DNA from: Didymella arachidicola
Lineage: Eukaryota; Ascomycota; Dothideomycetes; Pleosporales; Didymellaceae
DNA: 64,000 bases
NCBI GenBank assembly: GCA_016630955.3
Contig: CM049985.1
Span: forward strand, 868,001 to 932,000
Reading direction: 5' to 3'
In this document: piece by piece, positions 1 through 10,710 of the stretch
Numbering within the stretch: the first letter of the stretch is position 1
Layout of the letters: every line of letters begins with the position of its first letter
Notes under the pieces: generated by a model
The model's database searches: none
What the model saw: the letters and a program-made list of their open reading frames with translations, nothing else
Told to the model about the DNA's origin: nothing
Program-made: the position numbers and the translations under genes

Positions 1-1424
1 GAGGGCGTCTGGGGGGTCGTTTGGGCGATGCGTTCGAGGATGGTGGGCGAGATTGTTTGTGTGGGTGCGGATGGAGGGGGGGAGATGTCGAGGTCGTCGG
101 CGAAGCGGACGCCTTTTTTGCTGGAAGAGGACGGCTTGGGCTTGGCGGCGTCGATGGTGGAGTCGAATTTTTCGTCTTTTTGGATCTTGAGCAGGCGCAC
201 GCTTTCGGCTTGCTCGACCGTCTGGTCGTCGGCGGTCTGCGGGCCGATGTTCTCGAGCATGCGCGCGTTGAGCTTGCGCTCGAGCGCTAGCATCTGCTGG
301 CGGTAGTCGTCGGTGATGCCGGTCGCGGTGCTGCGCCCGTACTCGTCCTCGTCCTCGTCTTCGTCTTCGTCTTCGTCCTCGTCCTCATCATAGTCGTCGT
401 CAAAGTCCGAGTACTCTGCGGTGGGGTGGTCGAGGTCGAGCTCAGCGACCACCTGCCCAACCTCAGACAGCCCGTACTGCAGCATCTGGCGGCGCAGTTC
501 GGCGTCCTCGGGCGACTCGCCCTGTGGGATGATGGGGTACGAGGCGACGAGGTTGTCGTCCTGGTCCAGCTCGATGACCTTTGTGCCGCGCGTGAAGTTG
601 AGGGCGTCGAGGTCGTCGTTGTAGCCGTCCTTTTCGAGTGCAGCTCTGCCTCTGGGTGGCTCGACGTCGACCTCGCTGGCGAACGAGACTGATTTTTTCG
701 TGCTTTCGACTTCGGGCTTGGTTGGAGGCGTGGGCGATGGTTCGGCCGACTTTCTTGTGCTTTCGACTCCAGGCTTGGATGTGGTCGCAGGCAGTGCTTC
801 TGTCAAGACCGAGGGTGTCTCTCCCCCCGCCGCCCCCTGCATCTTCTCCAGCTCTGCCTTTCTCACGCCAGCCTTGCGCAACACCTCGATGACCTCGGCC
901 GCGCCCTTGCCCGTCTGGTTGACCGAGCTCGAGACGGCGTTGCCCTCGTCGTCCAGCTCCTCCTCGATGTCCATCATCGGCAGCCCCTCCTCATTATCCA
1001 CGCCAGGGTCGAGCAGAACATCAACGCCCGCCAGCTGCTTCTCGGCGGCATCGAGCTGCCTCTCGACGGCGGCGCTGTTCTGCTGCACGTAGTCGATGCG
1101 GCGCTGCACGCGGTCCACGACCTGGTCCGCATCGCGGCCGGAGCCAAGCAGATCGGCGACCTCCTTCTCGGTCAGCAGCGTCGCGTCGAGGCCCCGCGCA
1201 ATCTGGCGCACGTCTGCGGGCGACGGCGTCGAGGCGCTCTCGACCTCGTCCCTGAAGAGCGTGTACTCGGCCTCCCAGGTGGTCCAGTGGTGCAGCGCGG
1301 CGGACAGCTTGTCGACGCTGTCCTGCAGCTGCGCGCGCCGGCGCTCGATGCTCTCGAGGGTGCTCTGGGCGGCGGCGGCCATTGTGTCGGCGGGGACGGG
1401 CGGCGGTTTGCGCGAAGGAGACAT
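1..1424 (-). CDS. URI1/Bud27-like unconventional prefoldin (DUF3835), 3' end outside window
   Basis: One open frame of about 474 codons runs leftward and leaves the window without a stop. The start at 1424 (ATG TCT CCT, adenines at -3) was preferred; a second in-frame ATG lies 14 codons on. The first 100 residues form a prefoldin-like coiled coil (SIERRRAQLQ, then LHHWTTWEAEY). A middle Ser/Lys segment has two copies of a K-K-x-V-x-F-A motif near residues 218 and 458. Between them is a patch of alternating Asp/Glu, followed by YRQQMLALERKLNARM, which fits the DUF3835 domain at the C-terminus of fungal URI1/Bud27 proteins. URI1 proteins bind the Rpb5 subunit of RNA polymerases and act with prefoldins in polymerase assembly. 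The family call rests on remembered patterns. The gene is divergent to TFB3. Confidence 0.68.
   Translation of the reverse strand, partial: MSPSRKPPPVPADTMAAAAQSTLESIERRRAQLQDSVDKLSAALHHWTTWEAEYTLFRDEVESASTPSPADVRQIARGLDATLLTEKEVADLLGSGRDADQVVDRVQRRIDYVQQNSAAVERQLDAAEKQLAGVDVLLDPGVDNEEGLPMMDIEEELDDEGNAVSSSVNQTGKGAAEVIEVLRKAGVRKAELEKMQGAAGGETPSVLTEALPATTSKPGVESTRKSAEPSPTPPTKPEVESTKKSVSFASEVDVEPPRGRAALEKDGYNDDLDALNFTRGTKVIELDQDDNLVASYPIIPQGESPEDAELRRQMLQYGLSEVGQVVAELDLDHPTAEYSDFDDDYDEDEDEDEDEDEDEDEYGRSTATGITDDYRQQMLALERKLNARMLENIGPQTADDQTVEQAESVRLLKIQKDEKFDSTIDAAKPKPSSSSKKGVRFADDLDISPPPSAPTQTISPTILERIAQTTPQTP
341..396. repeat. (GAC/GAA)n acidic codon repeat inside the URI-like gene
   Basis: A run of GTC/TTC triplets on the plus strand, read as GAC/GAA/GAG on the minus strand, encodes an almost uninterrupted Asp/Glu stretch. 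It is in frame with the gene and probably unstable in length between isolates. Confidence 0.8.
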
Positions 1425-1651
1425 TTTGCCGCGGAGCAGACATTTTGCCGAGTGAGACCCTGACGTCGCGTCAGTTGCGGAGCTGACTGACCTCACTTAA
1501 TCTCGACCATCGACCATGTAGACGCGCCCTCCTTCGTCTCTCTGCTGCCGTTCCTCGTGTCTACAGTCGGTGATTTCTGAAGCGATTGCTTAGTCACCAC
1601 ACCTCACCTCCACTCCTCCTCACCCTCACCGCTCCCACCCCCATCGCCGCC
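1425..1651. promoter_or_regulatory. Divergent intergenic promoter between URI-like gene and TFB3
   Basis: About 230 bases separate two start codons that point away from each other, so both core promoters must lie here. The right part is CT-rich (CCACTCCTCCTCACC), as is common just upstream of fungal start codons. No convincing TATA box is seen. Confidence 0.5.
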
Positions 1652-2653
1652 ATGTCCAAAGCCGCACGCCCCGGGGCGCGTCAAGGCGAAGCCGGCGGTG
1701 CGTCCCTCTCCCAGTCCCTCTACACGCTCTCGTTGAAGCGCTCTCCTCCCCGCCCCCATGGCCCCACTGACGCCGCCTCAGACGTGTGCCCCGTGTGCAA
1801 GTCCAGCCGGTACCTGAACCCGCACATGAAGTTCCTCGTGAACCCGGAATGCTACCACAAAATGTGCGAGTCGTGCGTGGACCGCATCTTCAGCCACGGC
1901 CCCGCCCCGTGTCCCATCGCCGGCTGCGCGCGCACCCTGCGCAAGGGCCGCTTCCGCGAAGCCACCTTCGAAGACCTCCGGGTCGAGCGCGAAGTCGACA
2001 TCCGCCGCCGCGTCGCGAGCATCCTCAACAAAACCGCCGACGACTTCGACACACTCAAGGACTACAACGACTACCTCGAGACCGTGGAGGAAGTCACGTG
2101 GAACCTGATCCTGAAAATCGACGTCGACGCCACAAACTCCCGCCTGCAGCGCTGGGCCGACGCCCAGGCCGCAGAGACCGGCGCCCGCCGCACTTTCGAG
2201 CCGGACTCGGCGCCTGCCGCTGCAGGCGTGGTGCTCAAAAAGGGCGGCCAGCGCCGCGCGGAACTCGCACAGGGTCACGCCCCGGACACCCCCGACACGC
2301 GGGATAAAGGCTTCTCCTTCACCGGCCTCAAGAAGCGCATCAAGCCGCCCCCCGAACCGCCCTTTGACCCCTTCGACGGCTGGTCCATTGCACCGCAGCT
2401 GTACACTGTCCGGGCTGACTACGACGCTGACTGGCTTACAAGACACAAGGGGAGTGTCGAGCAGGCGGTCGGCGGGTACCAGTGGGCTGATTTCTACGGC
2501 CGCGCCCTGCAGGATGCGTTGGGCGGGTTGACCGTGTTTGTAGCCGAGGAGATACGGGCGAGGGATGTGGGGTCGATGGATGCGCCGGTTGGGACTGTGA
2601 AAGCTGCGACGGCGGCGGTGGGGGGGGATGTGAGTATGGACTATGTGTTTTGA
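1652..2653 (+). CDS. TFB3: TFIIH subunit Tfb3/MAT1 (CDK-activating kinase assembly factor)
   Basis: The protein has an N-terminal C3HC4 RING finger (CPVCKSSRYLNPHMKF, then CYHKMCESCVDR and CPIAGCARTLRKGRF), followed by the MAT1 helical region (DDFDTLKDYNDYLETVEEV) and a less conserved Pro-rich C-terminus. MAT1/Tfb3 bridges the Cdk7-cyclin H kinase to core TFIIH in transcription and nucleotide excision repair. A frame-neutral 84-base intron is probable at 1698-1781 (GTGCGT donor, CTGAC branch, TCAG acceptor). Removing it joins residue 16 directly to the DVCPVC start of the RING. The open frame extends upstream to 1586, but the ATG at 1652 fits the family better. With the intron removed the product is about 305 residues, within the usual range. 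Confidence 0.93.
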   Translation: MSKAARPGARQGEAGGASLSQSLYTLSLKRSPPRPHGPTDAASDVCPVCKSSRYLNPHMKFLVNPECYHKMCESCVDRIFSHGPAPCPIAGCARTLRKGRFREATFEDLRVEREVDIRRRVASILNKTADDFDTLKDYNDYLETVEEVTWNLILKIDVDATNSRLQRWADAQAAETGARRTFEPDSAPAAAGVVLKKGGQRRAELAQGHAPDTPDTRDKGFSFTGLKKRIKPPPEPPFDPFDGWSIAPQLYTVRADYDADWLTRHKGSVEQAVGGYQWADFYGRALQDALGGLTVFVAEEIRARDVGSMDAPVGTVKAATAAVGGDVSMDYVF

Positions 2654-2905
2654 TATGATACCCGGTTTCTGGCTGTGGATGCATGGGCGGCGTTTGAATT
2701 CGGTATTTAATCAGCGATTGCCTTGTATATTTGAAGTCTGCGTTTTCCCGCCAAACAAGACGATGCTTAGAAAAGGATCTCTCCAAGTCAATCGCACAGA
2801 CATGTTCAGCTGGCTAGCCCACCCAGCTACGAATCCTTGCCGGGCTATTAACTTCATTCCCGCGTGCACTCATCCACCAGAAAGCCCGCTGAGCTTGTGA
2901 CAAGT

Positions 2906-4720
2906 CTAGTACTCAAACCCCTCAGACACAACCTCCCTCCCCCCCAACCACCCCACCACCTCCCCCCTCAACCCCCTCCCCGCACACACCCACCACCTCT
3001 CCGCCTCCACACCCTGCACATCCGCCCTCCCCAACCGCCTCATCTCAACACGCACACCCAACCCCCTAACCTCATCCCACCCCTCATCAGCATCCACACC
3101 CCCCGAAACAAACACCCTCGCGCACACCGCCAGCTCCGGGAACCGCGCCAGCGTATCCCTCACGAGCCCAACATCCGCCGCCCGCACAGCCCAGAGCAAC
3201 CGAAACCTCTCCGCACCCAAGCTCAAACCCGCCATCTGGCCAATCAGAGGCGTAATCCCCATCCCCGCCGCTACAAACGGCGTCGCACTCGGTCCATCCT
3301 GGACGATGCGGAACTCGCCGCCGACGCCGAGGATGGGAACGGAGAACCGCGTGGGTTCCTGGTGCTGGAATAGGAGGCGGGTTGCGGGGCCGACGCGGCG
3401 GATTGTGATTTCGAATGTCTCGCTGGGGGTCGAGGATGAAGGCGTGGAGCTGATGGTGAAGGTGCGCACGAAATCGTCGTTGAGGGACTGCGGATCGTCG
3501 TTGCGCATGTGGCTGTATCCCGCGTCGAGATGCTGTTTGAAACTCAAAGCAACCCACTGTCCGGGTTTGTACGCCAGCCCGCCGCGGACGGAGAACGTGA
3601 AGCGTGCGATGTCTGGCGTGAGATTGTGTTTGGCTACTAAACGTGCGGTTTGGGTGGGGGGTGCGGTGGGGAGGAAGGCCTTGAGACTTCCTTCGGAGGC
3701 GAGCGCGCGCGGGCGCGGGTTGTAGGGTGAGTAGCCGTTGAGTTGCAGGGTGCCGCGGAAGGCGAGGCCGTGCTGGATGTGGCGGGTGGCCGTTAGGGAA
3801 ATTTTGACGGCGAGGTTGGTGCCGGGCATCGTTTTTGCGGCGTCGGGGCCGATGAGGATCGAGGCGTGGCCCGTTGTGTAGAGGACGTCGCCTGTTTCAA
3901 AGTCGGGGATTGTGATGCCGATGAGTGGGTTGAGCTGCAGGTTGCCGAGGGACTGGTAGAGGCGGTTGCCCGAGTATTCGGGGTAGATGATGCAGTTGGG
4001 TGATATGACGCGGATGAAGCCTGGTGGGCCGCCGCGGTGGTTCGTATCCATGTCAGTCCCACTTGAAGTCGAGAGGAAGAACATGTCTGCTTTATCCACG
4101 AGGCTCCTTGCTTCTGGCGAGAGACTGGGTCCTGATGATAGCAGACGCGGATTGAGCAGCGCCGGGCGGAGTTCGTATTGATTCAAGTACTTTGGGCAGT
4201 TTCCGAGGCTCTGCTCGATCTTGGTGACGAGCTGGATCTGGTCCTGCGTTTGCGGCGCGTCGGCTGGTAACGACTCCCCTTCTTCGAGCGCGATGGGTAT
4301 AGACCGGATGGTCCCTGCAGCCATCTTGCCCGCGATCTTGACGCGCTTGCGTGTCACAAGGTCGATGGCGAGCCCGGACACCATCTTGCCTTCGCCCTGC
4401 GGTTGCAGCATCTCGCCCTTGTCGGTCCCGCCGACGAGCGCTTGCACAACGGGGTCGTGCTTGCTGTCCACCAGCGTTCGCGTGCCAACGAAGCCGCCTC
4501 CAATGGGTTCCGAGAATCCAGGGGCGCCGCCCCAGAGAGCAGTCCACACCCGAGACTCATCGTCCAAAGCGCCAATGGCGAGGAGAGGCGCGCGCTGCAG
4601 CATGAAGGAGGCCTGTGGCGTGAGCATTGCGGACGTGGGGTTGTCTTGGGGTGGCACGTGGAGGAGTGAATGCATCTTCGATTCTCCATCATTCCAGTCC
4701 ATTGCCATTGAAAAGGCCAT
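2906..4720 (-). CDS. PNPOx-like FMN domain fused to ferredoxin-reductase-type FAD/NAD domain
   Basis: A single 604-residue open frame. Residues about 30-250 resemble a pyridoxamine-5'-phosphate-oxidase-like FMN-binding barrel (LTPQASFMLQRAPLLAIGALD; MFFLSTS; SPNCIIYPEYSGNRLYQSLGN). Residues about 355-600 form an FR-type FAD/NAD(P) reductase module: KPGQWVALSF, the FAD-binding RTFTISST motif and the nucleotide-binding AAGMGITPLIGQM. This suggests a soluble electron-transfer oxidoreductase carrying FMN and FAD, with no Fe-S domain in sight. The substrate cannot be inferred. No intron is needed. The extreme C-terminus is Gly/Arg/Val-rich and looks poorly conserved. The start ATG at 4720 precedes the first conserved block by about 30 residues. 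Confidence 0.82.
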   Translation of the reverse strand: MAFSMAMDWNDGESKMHSLLHVPPQDNPTSAMLTPQASFMLQRAPLLAIGALDDESRVWTALWGGAPGFSEPIGGGFVGTRTLVDSKHDPVVQALVGGTDKGEMLQPQGEGKMVSGLAIDLVTRKRVKIAGKMAAGTIRSIPIALEEGESLPADAPQTQDQIQLVTKIEQSLGNCPKYLNQYELRPALLNPRLLSSGPSLSPEARSLVDKADMFFLSTSSGTDMDTNHRGGPPGFIRVISPNCIIYPEYSGNRLYQSLGNLQLNPLIGITIPDFETGDVLYTTGHASILIGPDAAKTMPGTNLAVKISLTATRHIQHGLAFRGTLQLNGYSPYNPRPRALASEGSLKAFLPTAPPTQTARLVAKHNLTPDIARFTFSVRGGLAYKPGQWVALSFKQHLDAGYSHMRNDDPQSLNDDFVRTFTISSTPSSSTPSETFEITIRRVGPATRLLFQHQEPTRFSVPILGVGGEFRIVQDGPSATPFVAAGMGITPLIGQMAGLSLGAERFRLLWAVRAADVGLVRDTLARFPELAVCARVFVSGGVDADEGWDEVRGLGVRVEMRRLGRADVQGVEAERWWVCAGRGLRGEVVGWLGGREVVSEGFEY

Positions 4721-5369
4721 TTTGGCCAGGAGATCCGCTGGCAGTATTGTTTGGTCCTGTGAGATCGTTCGAGCTGATCGTTGTTCCCTCTTTACTTGTG
4801 TTCACTCTTTCCTTGTGATGGACTACATGCTGAAGACGCGCTCTTATCCCATCTGCAAGCAGTGACGATGCTGACGGTGCCGGGGACGATACCCAAGATG
4901 GCGATGGATGTCGATATCGGCCTGACTAATGGTTGCCTTTCGGCCGCGCATGTTGATGTGAAGTCATGCTTAGTGGACTGCTCAGTCAGCAGATAAGGTC
5001 TGTCAGCCCTACGCAAACGCGGGGTCGCTAGCGCGGAAGGGACCCACTTGACAGGACGACGCGTGGGGTTTCCATGGTCGGTAAGCTATACAAATAAACT
5101 CTACAGAAACTGGCTCTTTCGCTTTCTTGCAGCAATCGCTACCGTCATGGTAATGTATATTCACCGTAGCTTGAGATCTAGATAACAACAACCCCTGTAA
5201 CCGTCCGATGCTTGGCGTCGATTGAGGCTGAGATCGTGCGACTGAACATAGCTGAAGACGTCAACCTCAACATCCACATCATCCCTTCGCTCATAGCTAC
5301 CAACTCCACGCACCCCTCCTCGCCTCAAGTCAACCGCTGCGCGACGGTCATCAGCTCCACCTCACCAAC
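4721..5369. other. Intergenic region between divergent genes
   Basis: This 650-base spacer holds the upstream regions of the flavoprotein (leftward) and the MARVEL gene (rightward). The last 100 bases are C/T- and A-rich, like a fungal 5' leader. The small open frames in it show no recognisable composition. Confidence 0.4.
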
Positions 5370-6131
5370 ATGCCCTTCAAACGAGACCGCGTAAAACCCA
5401 CAGCCTACCCCTTCCTCCCTTTCCACCTCCTGCGCAGCGCCCAGCTCGTTTCCTCTCTCATAGTCGCCTCAATAATGACCTACTTCCTGCGAGAGCTCTC
5501 CGCAAACAACTACTCCCTACCCTGGACATTCATCCTCGTACGTCACGCGTCTCAGCTCCACGGACCAGACTAACCCACCCAGCTCCTCGCCGTCTCGCTC
5601 CTCACCATCCTCGCCCTCGTGCTGACAATCACCCTGCACATCCGCCACGGGCTGAATCCCTCCATTAACCTCGCTCTCAACGCCAGTTTGGCATTGCTGT
5701 GGGCGCTGTCCTTCAGTTTGCTCGCGTGGTGGAGCGCCGCAACGCTAGCTTCTGCCTGCTCGCCTGCGTTCTGGGAGAACGAGGTTGGACAGAGCGTGTG
5801 TCGGACGTATAAAGCGCTGTTCAGCTTTGCGCTGTTGGGGCTCGTGGCGACGCTGGGAGCGACAGGGTTGGATGTCCATGTGCAGAGGAGTAGTTCGCGG
5901 AAAGGGAGGTTTCAGAGTCTGGCGTTGCAGGGGGGTAAGGCGAGAGGGGTGGATACGGATCTGGATACGGGGATTTGGGATACGAATCCTAATCCTTCTG
6001 CGTTGAGAGAGTCTGGGGGGAGGGGAGGGGAGGGGTATGCGTTGCCGGAGGAGCAGTTTGGGTATGCGGATACAAGCTATGCTGGGGCTGCTGGGCAGGT
6101 GGGAAGGAGGAGTCTGGAGGAAAGGCTGTGA
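5370..6131 (+). CDS. MARVEL-like four-helix membrane protein
   Basis: Two exons, 5370-5537 and 5583-6131, join in frame across a 45-base intron (GTACGT donor, CCCAG acceptor) to give 238 residues. Four hydrophobic segments are visible: FHLLRSAQLVSSLIVASIM (about 18-40), ILLLAVSLLTILALVLTI (about 55-75), LNASLALLWALSFSLLAWW (about 85-110) and YKALFSFALLGLVATLGATG (about 128-150). A Ser/Gly/Glu-rich cytosolic tail follows. The layout, with an arginine just before helix 1 and a cysteine-containing third loop, matches fungal MARVEL-domain proteins of the plasma membrane, which organise membrane microdomains. The exact role is unknown. Without the splice the second half would lack helices 1 and 2. 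Confidence 0.85.
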
Positions 6132-7873
6132 TCGAGGAAGTAATGCCATTTGTTTGGTACTTTCTTTTGCGTCTCGAGTGACCTTGCAGCGTTGGCCGTC
6201 CAGGTGTCGTTGCCATTCTTCTTTGCCGTAAAGTAAAGAGGGAAGAAGGGGAAGAGGCACATGAGCCTCACAGATCAGAACATGAAATGATTCTGGTCCA
6301 GCAGTCTTCTACCCGAAAGTCTCTCCGAGAGCAACAACGCTGACGCCAGAGAAATGGGAAGGCCACAAGTATCCAGCCACGATATGCATGCAAGCAGTGA
6401 TTCACTGTTACTCCGACTTGAAATGCTCCGCGGTACAATTGCCATAACACCACTGAGCTGTATCAAGCCTTACTGGCGCGTCGCATCGCCCATCGAGGTA
6501 GTGCCACCGACCTGCTATCGTCACACACTGCGCGACTATCCGCAAGTCTTGGACGTCAATCTGTTGTATCAGATGCAACTCCTTGGATAAGCTACCAGCA
6601 ATCAGGTCAAAATGTCTGGGATCTGCGGAAGCAATTATTCAATCAGCACGACGACTCACGCTACAATCGAGAGACTGTAACCTCCGAACTCAATACTGTT
6701 CGCAAATCTCGATGTTGAGGAGAAAATGACGCGCAGAAGAGCCAATGCAACCAAAGACGGAGAACCGTAAACATCACTGACGGAGACTATCTCGTTGTCT
6801 CGACAGAGACGCAAACAGACACGCCAATAAGGTGTGTCGCAGATCAGAGCTAGCATCTCCAAGCGGCAATTCCTGGCAAGTCCAAATTGGAAGACAACCC
6901 CCATTCCGATGGCAAAAAATTCTCCCACAAAAGAGAGTCTGAACAGCTGCTGCAACCACACGAGATACCTGGGTATCCTTGCCCGACGGATTCCGTTGCG
7001 CATCAACCCTTAATCAAAGAACACCGACGGATACCATTGAATCGCGATGGCAATGCTCAACGTCGCGGACTCATACCTCCGTCGATCTATCGCCAGTAGT
7101 CATCTCAGCCGCGCAGAGCACGAGCTCCGGGGCCTACAAATTGCACGCTATCAGGTACCGGCATGGTAATAATTTACGTTCGAGTGCAAGGAAAGCGAGA
7201 CAAACGACCTTGGAGGCAGATAAAGCTTTGACGGAGGCTGCAGAAAAGAAAGATTCATGATTGAGTGCATTGGTTGCGTTGGGAGATGATGTGAACCGCG
7301 AGGATGAGGGTCGTGATGAGGGGCGCGACGATGATGAGGAGTACATAAGATGTAAGCCTTGAAGTCATAGTTAGCAAAAACAAGTAAAGAAACTATGGCA
7401 TTCGAGAAGTCAATGCATTTCGATTCGTGAAAGCTATTCAGGATCCAAGGCAAATCATTGCCGCTGAAGCAAACCCAATGGCTGCCCATCAGACATGGGC
7501 GAGTACAATCTTAGTGCGAACATAGCGTTTGAAGCGATTCTGGTGTCAGATTGGAAATTTACGCATCTGCGTAGCGTTATGAGCGCGGGTGCAATGAGAG
7601 TAATTCCAAATTCTTCCGGTCCGCAGCGAAACGCGGATGTGCAGTGGACGGTTGTGTGTACTGGGCTGTTTATGAGTTTCTTATTTGAGCCGTTTCGGAG
7701 CATTGTAGATCGATCGAAGGAGGGCGAGAGCGGAGAGATCACAGTCAGATGCCTTCGGAGCTGGGAGCACAGTGTCTCGGTGACGGATGTGAGTGATATT
7801 GGACGAGTACCAGACTGAGCGAGCGCATGGCCATTCCCTGTAGCCTGAGGAAAGTGCATCGAAACCCAGAGCC
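6132..7873. other. 1.7 kb region without a supportable gene
   Basis: Several 60-135 codon open frames occur on both strands, overlap each other and show no convincing family. On the minus strand, 7262-7345 would encode a single membrane-spanning helix and a short polar tail ending QCTQS, preceded by a plausible intron end (GCTAAC branch, CAAG acceptor near 7360). No matching upstream exon could be assembled. The region could hold gene remnants or an unrecognised multi-exon gene. Confidence 0.3.
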
Positions 7874-10710
7874 TCAGACAGCGCGATGGCTCATCGAGCG
7901 ATGTGGCAAGCCGTGGGAATTCACACCTTCCATGTCTTCACCCTGCAGATCGGAGACTAACGGACGTTGGTAGTTGGACGGTAGAGGGGCGACGGGGGCA
8001 GAACCGCTCTGAGCTTGGTACTTCTGTACATGCTCGTGGAAGCAGTGAAGTCCATCCATGAGGTTCTTCTTCTGTGCGACAAGGATACTGCGTCGCTCTA
8101 GACGCTCAGGCGACTCAGCTATTAAGCGCTGAGCATTGAAGGGACCTGTAGATGATTAATGACCAGGTTAGTGAAGTGTTTTCTAGGTCCTACTCACCTT
8201 GTTTAGTATCGTAGATACCAAGCTCATCTTGGAGCTGATCGCGAAGCTTCTCGCGTAACTGTTTGAAGAACTTAGACTCAATACGCATGGTAACGGAGTC
8301 ATGGAAGCGGCGGGCTGCTATCATGTAGTATGTCGAGATGTCCGCGACTAAGTCGATCTCCTGAGTGTATGGCTCTTTCTTGATGAATGCCATCTTCTTC
8401 TCATCCTTGCGAAATTGCTCCTTCTTGGTTGGCGGCATCTCGTAATCGTTCCTCTCAGCATACTCGGCATAGTAAATTCTGAGTCGAGCATCAGATCGGG
8501 CTTGAGCGTATCTGTCCAATACAGCGGCTTTGTCGTTCTTGAACATATCTTCATGGAAGATGTGAGGGCCTTCGAGCTCGTCGTTTAAACTCTCTGCTGC
8601 CATCGTTGTACGTTGCTCGTGGAGGTTTTTGTCAATAATTGACTGGACGACCGCAAATGAGGACGTGTACAGCTGCGATTCCTTCCAATCTTGGAAATGG
8701 TGATCGAATAGCGTTTGGATGCGGAGCTTCAAGCGTTGCTCAAGGTCGTTAAAGAAACTATTGACGATGACTGGCCAGTTCTCGAGAGACGCAACCATCA
8801 TCTCTTCACGAACTAGCGGATCAATCTGACCTGGAACACGGCTGCGGGCGGTCAGACTGAGATGCCGAGTGATTTCATCAAGCTTGAAACGCTCGCGCAA
8901 GTTCACGATGTTCCCCGGCTGATTAGCAGACGGTGAATTCGGAAACAACGCTCGAGAGGGCTTAGAGGCGGGCTCTCTTGGGGTGCGGAAGGGCGAGACT
9001 GAAGGCGCAGGGGTTGCTGGCTCGCGCTTCGGTGGCGCGTCGTACTTGTGCTTCTTACTAGGCGTCTCTGGTTGCGTATCGTCGTCCGATTCAATCACCA
9101 TCGCATCATCGGCTGATTGTCCGGGAAGCGTTTGAGCATACAGGCCCTTGTCGAGGTTTCCAGTGGTCATCATGGTTGGCTTAAGCTTAAGCAACTGCCC
9201 CCATAACCCCCTTTGGCAATTCTTCCAAGCATTGGCCCATAAGACGTGTCCGTACTGTCCAGCCATCTCGCTGCGGACTTCGGTGCAAAAGTCTTGGATA
9301 ACATCGGCAACAGTACGCACAGCGGTGTGAAAGGGCGTATCGGGAATGTGTCCTAGCTCCGCCTCCACTGTATTGAGCCGCTTCTCGATCTGTTGACGAA
9401 TGGATGGCAACTTCTGCATGACACGGTTCCCGAGCTGGGTTGACAGGTAATGTTGCATATTGAGGGTGCCAAACCGAGACTGATAAAATTGGAGTTCAAC
9501 TGCCCAGGGTGAGGCGGTTGCAAAGAAGTCGCGCTCTAGCCGACGGGCGTCCGTGTGAGTAAGACTTTGCTTGATCTCGTTTGAGTCCAAGTTCTTGACG
9601 ACGAAGTACCCGTGTCCCATAGTGAAACGGCGGCCTTCCAAAATGTAGGCGAGGTCTTGAGCAGATGAGCCCTGCGGCAGGCGATCCGGCTTTGTCAGTA
9701 CACCTGCACGGTCAGTATATGCGTATAAAGGGGACAGATGGATTGCGTACCCAGGCACTTTTGTGTAACTTTTAGCTCTCTTGCTAACCCAGCAGCAATG
9801 GAATTGTACGTCGTTCTCTAGGGCACAAGTCACAAGTACAAGTGCCTCTTCGTCGAGAATGTATTTCGTGACCAGAGCCTTGATCAACGGCACTGTGTAT
9901 TCCTCCTCTTCAGTCTCCGCTTGACCGATCATACCTGGCAAGTCAAAGAAGCTCAGCGGCGGCAAACCCGGTTTGGAGACGGTAATGCAAACAATGTTTG
10001 GGCTAAACAGCATCCTGTGAATGCCACGGTCGTCAAAGGAGGGGTCAAGGAAAGCATGCGGGTCCTCAAGCGGGCTTAAAGTAGCGCGTTGTGCGCAACG
10101 AATGTAGGACTCAAGTTCGGCGGGGTCGGTAACTTGAACAAAGGCGGTCTTGCCAGGGACTGCAGCTGGTACCCAACCCGGAAACTCAGTGTCCTTGCCG
10201 CGGTGACTTACTGGATGTGTAGCCAAGTCATAGTGGCGCAACAACTGGATCTCAGCACGCCAAGGTGAATTCGCGTCCGCTGCTGGCTGGAGCTCGATGA
10301 ACAGAGGGCACCGTGTACATGTGCCTGAGTCGCGAGGCGTCTGGACGCCGGAGATCGCTTCAATAACTGATGACTTACCCGTCGACTGTTGACCTGAGAT
10401 CAGTTAATATGGCAACTAAGGCTTCGCTGCGGAGATACGTACCGAGGACGATGCACTTGGGCAGCGAGATCTCTTGTTTGTCTAATCCCAGCTTCTCGAG
10501 CTTGCGGTGCATCTATCACTCGGTTAGTTGTTGCGCTACGGCATCAGCCGCAAACGTACTGAATTGCGGAACTTGATCACGTTGTGGAAGATCCTCGCGC
10601 TTCGTGGGTGTATCCGCAAGTGGCATGTCAGCGAGACTACCATCGTCGCTGGAGGGTGATGGGGTTTGGACGATGGGGCCGCGGCCTCGATGTTGTGTCG
10701 CGCCTGCCAT
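7874..10710 (-). CDS. Dynamin superfamily GTPase (Mx-like)
   Basis: The G1 loop GQQSTGKSS is created by joining the exons around the intron at 10394-10442. G3 is FFDLPG and G4 is LTKPD. A long stalk follows, with an inserted Ser/Pro/Lys segment (KKHKYDAPPKREP). A last intron at 8146-8197 (GTGAGT donor, CTACAG acceptor) links to a GTPase effector domain tail ending at 7874 (ESPERLERRSILVAQKKN). Another intron lies at 10513-10559, and an in-frame 66-base one is possible at 9704-9769. The N-terminal start is unsettled. From ATG 10710 the frame reads a Ser/Pro-rich leader but does not join exon 2; ATG 10643 joins in frame with a perfect GTACGT donor. Fungal proteins of this type are large self-assembling GTPases of unknown membrane target. 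Confidence 0.88.

Noticed and set aside
1021..1443. 140-codon Arg/Ala-rich open frame on the minus strand
   Set aside because: Its composition is that of a GC-rich shadow frame. The real gene on the same strand is in another frame, from ATG 1424, and runs uninterrupted to the window edge.
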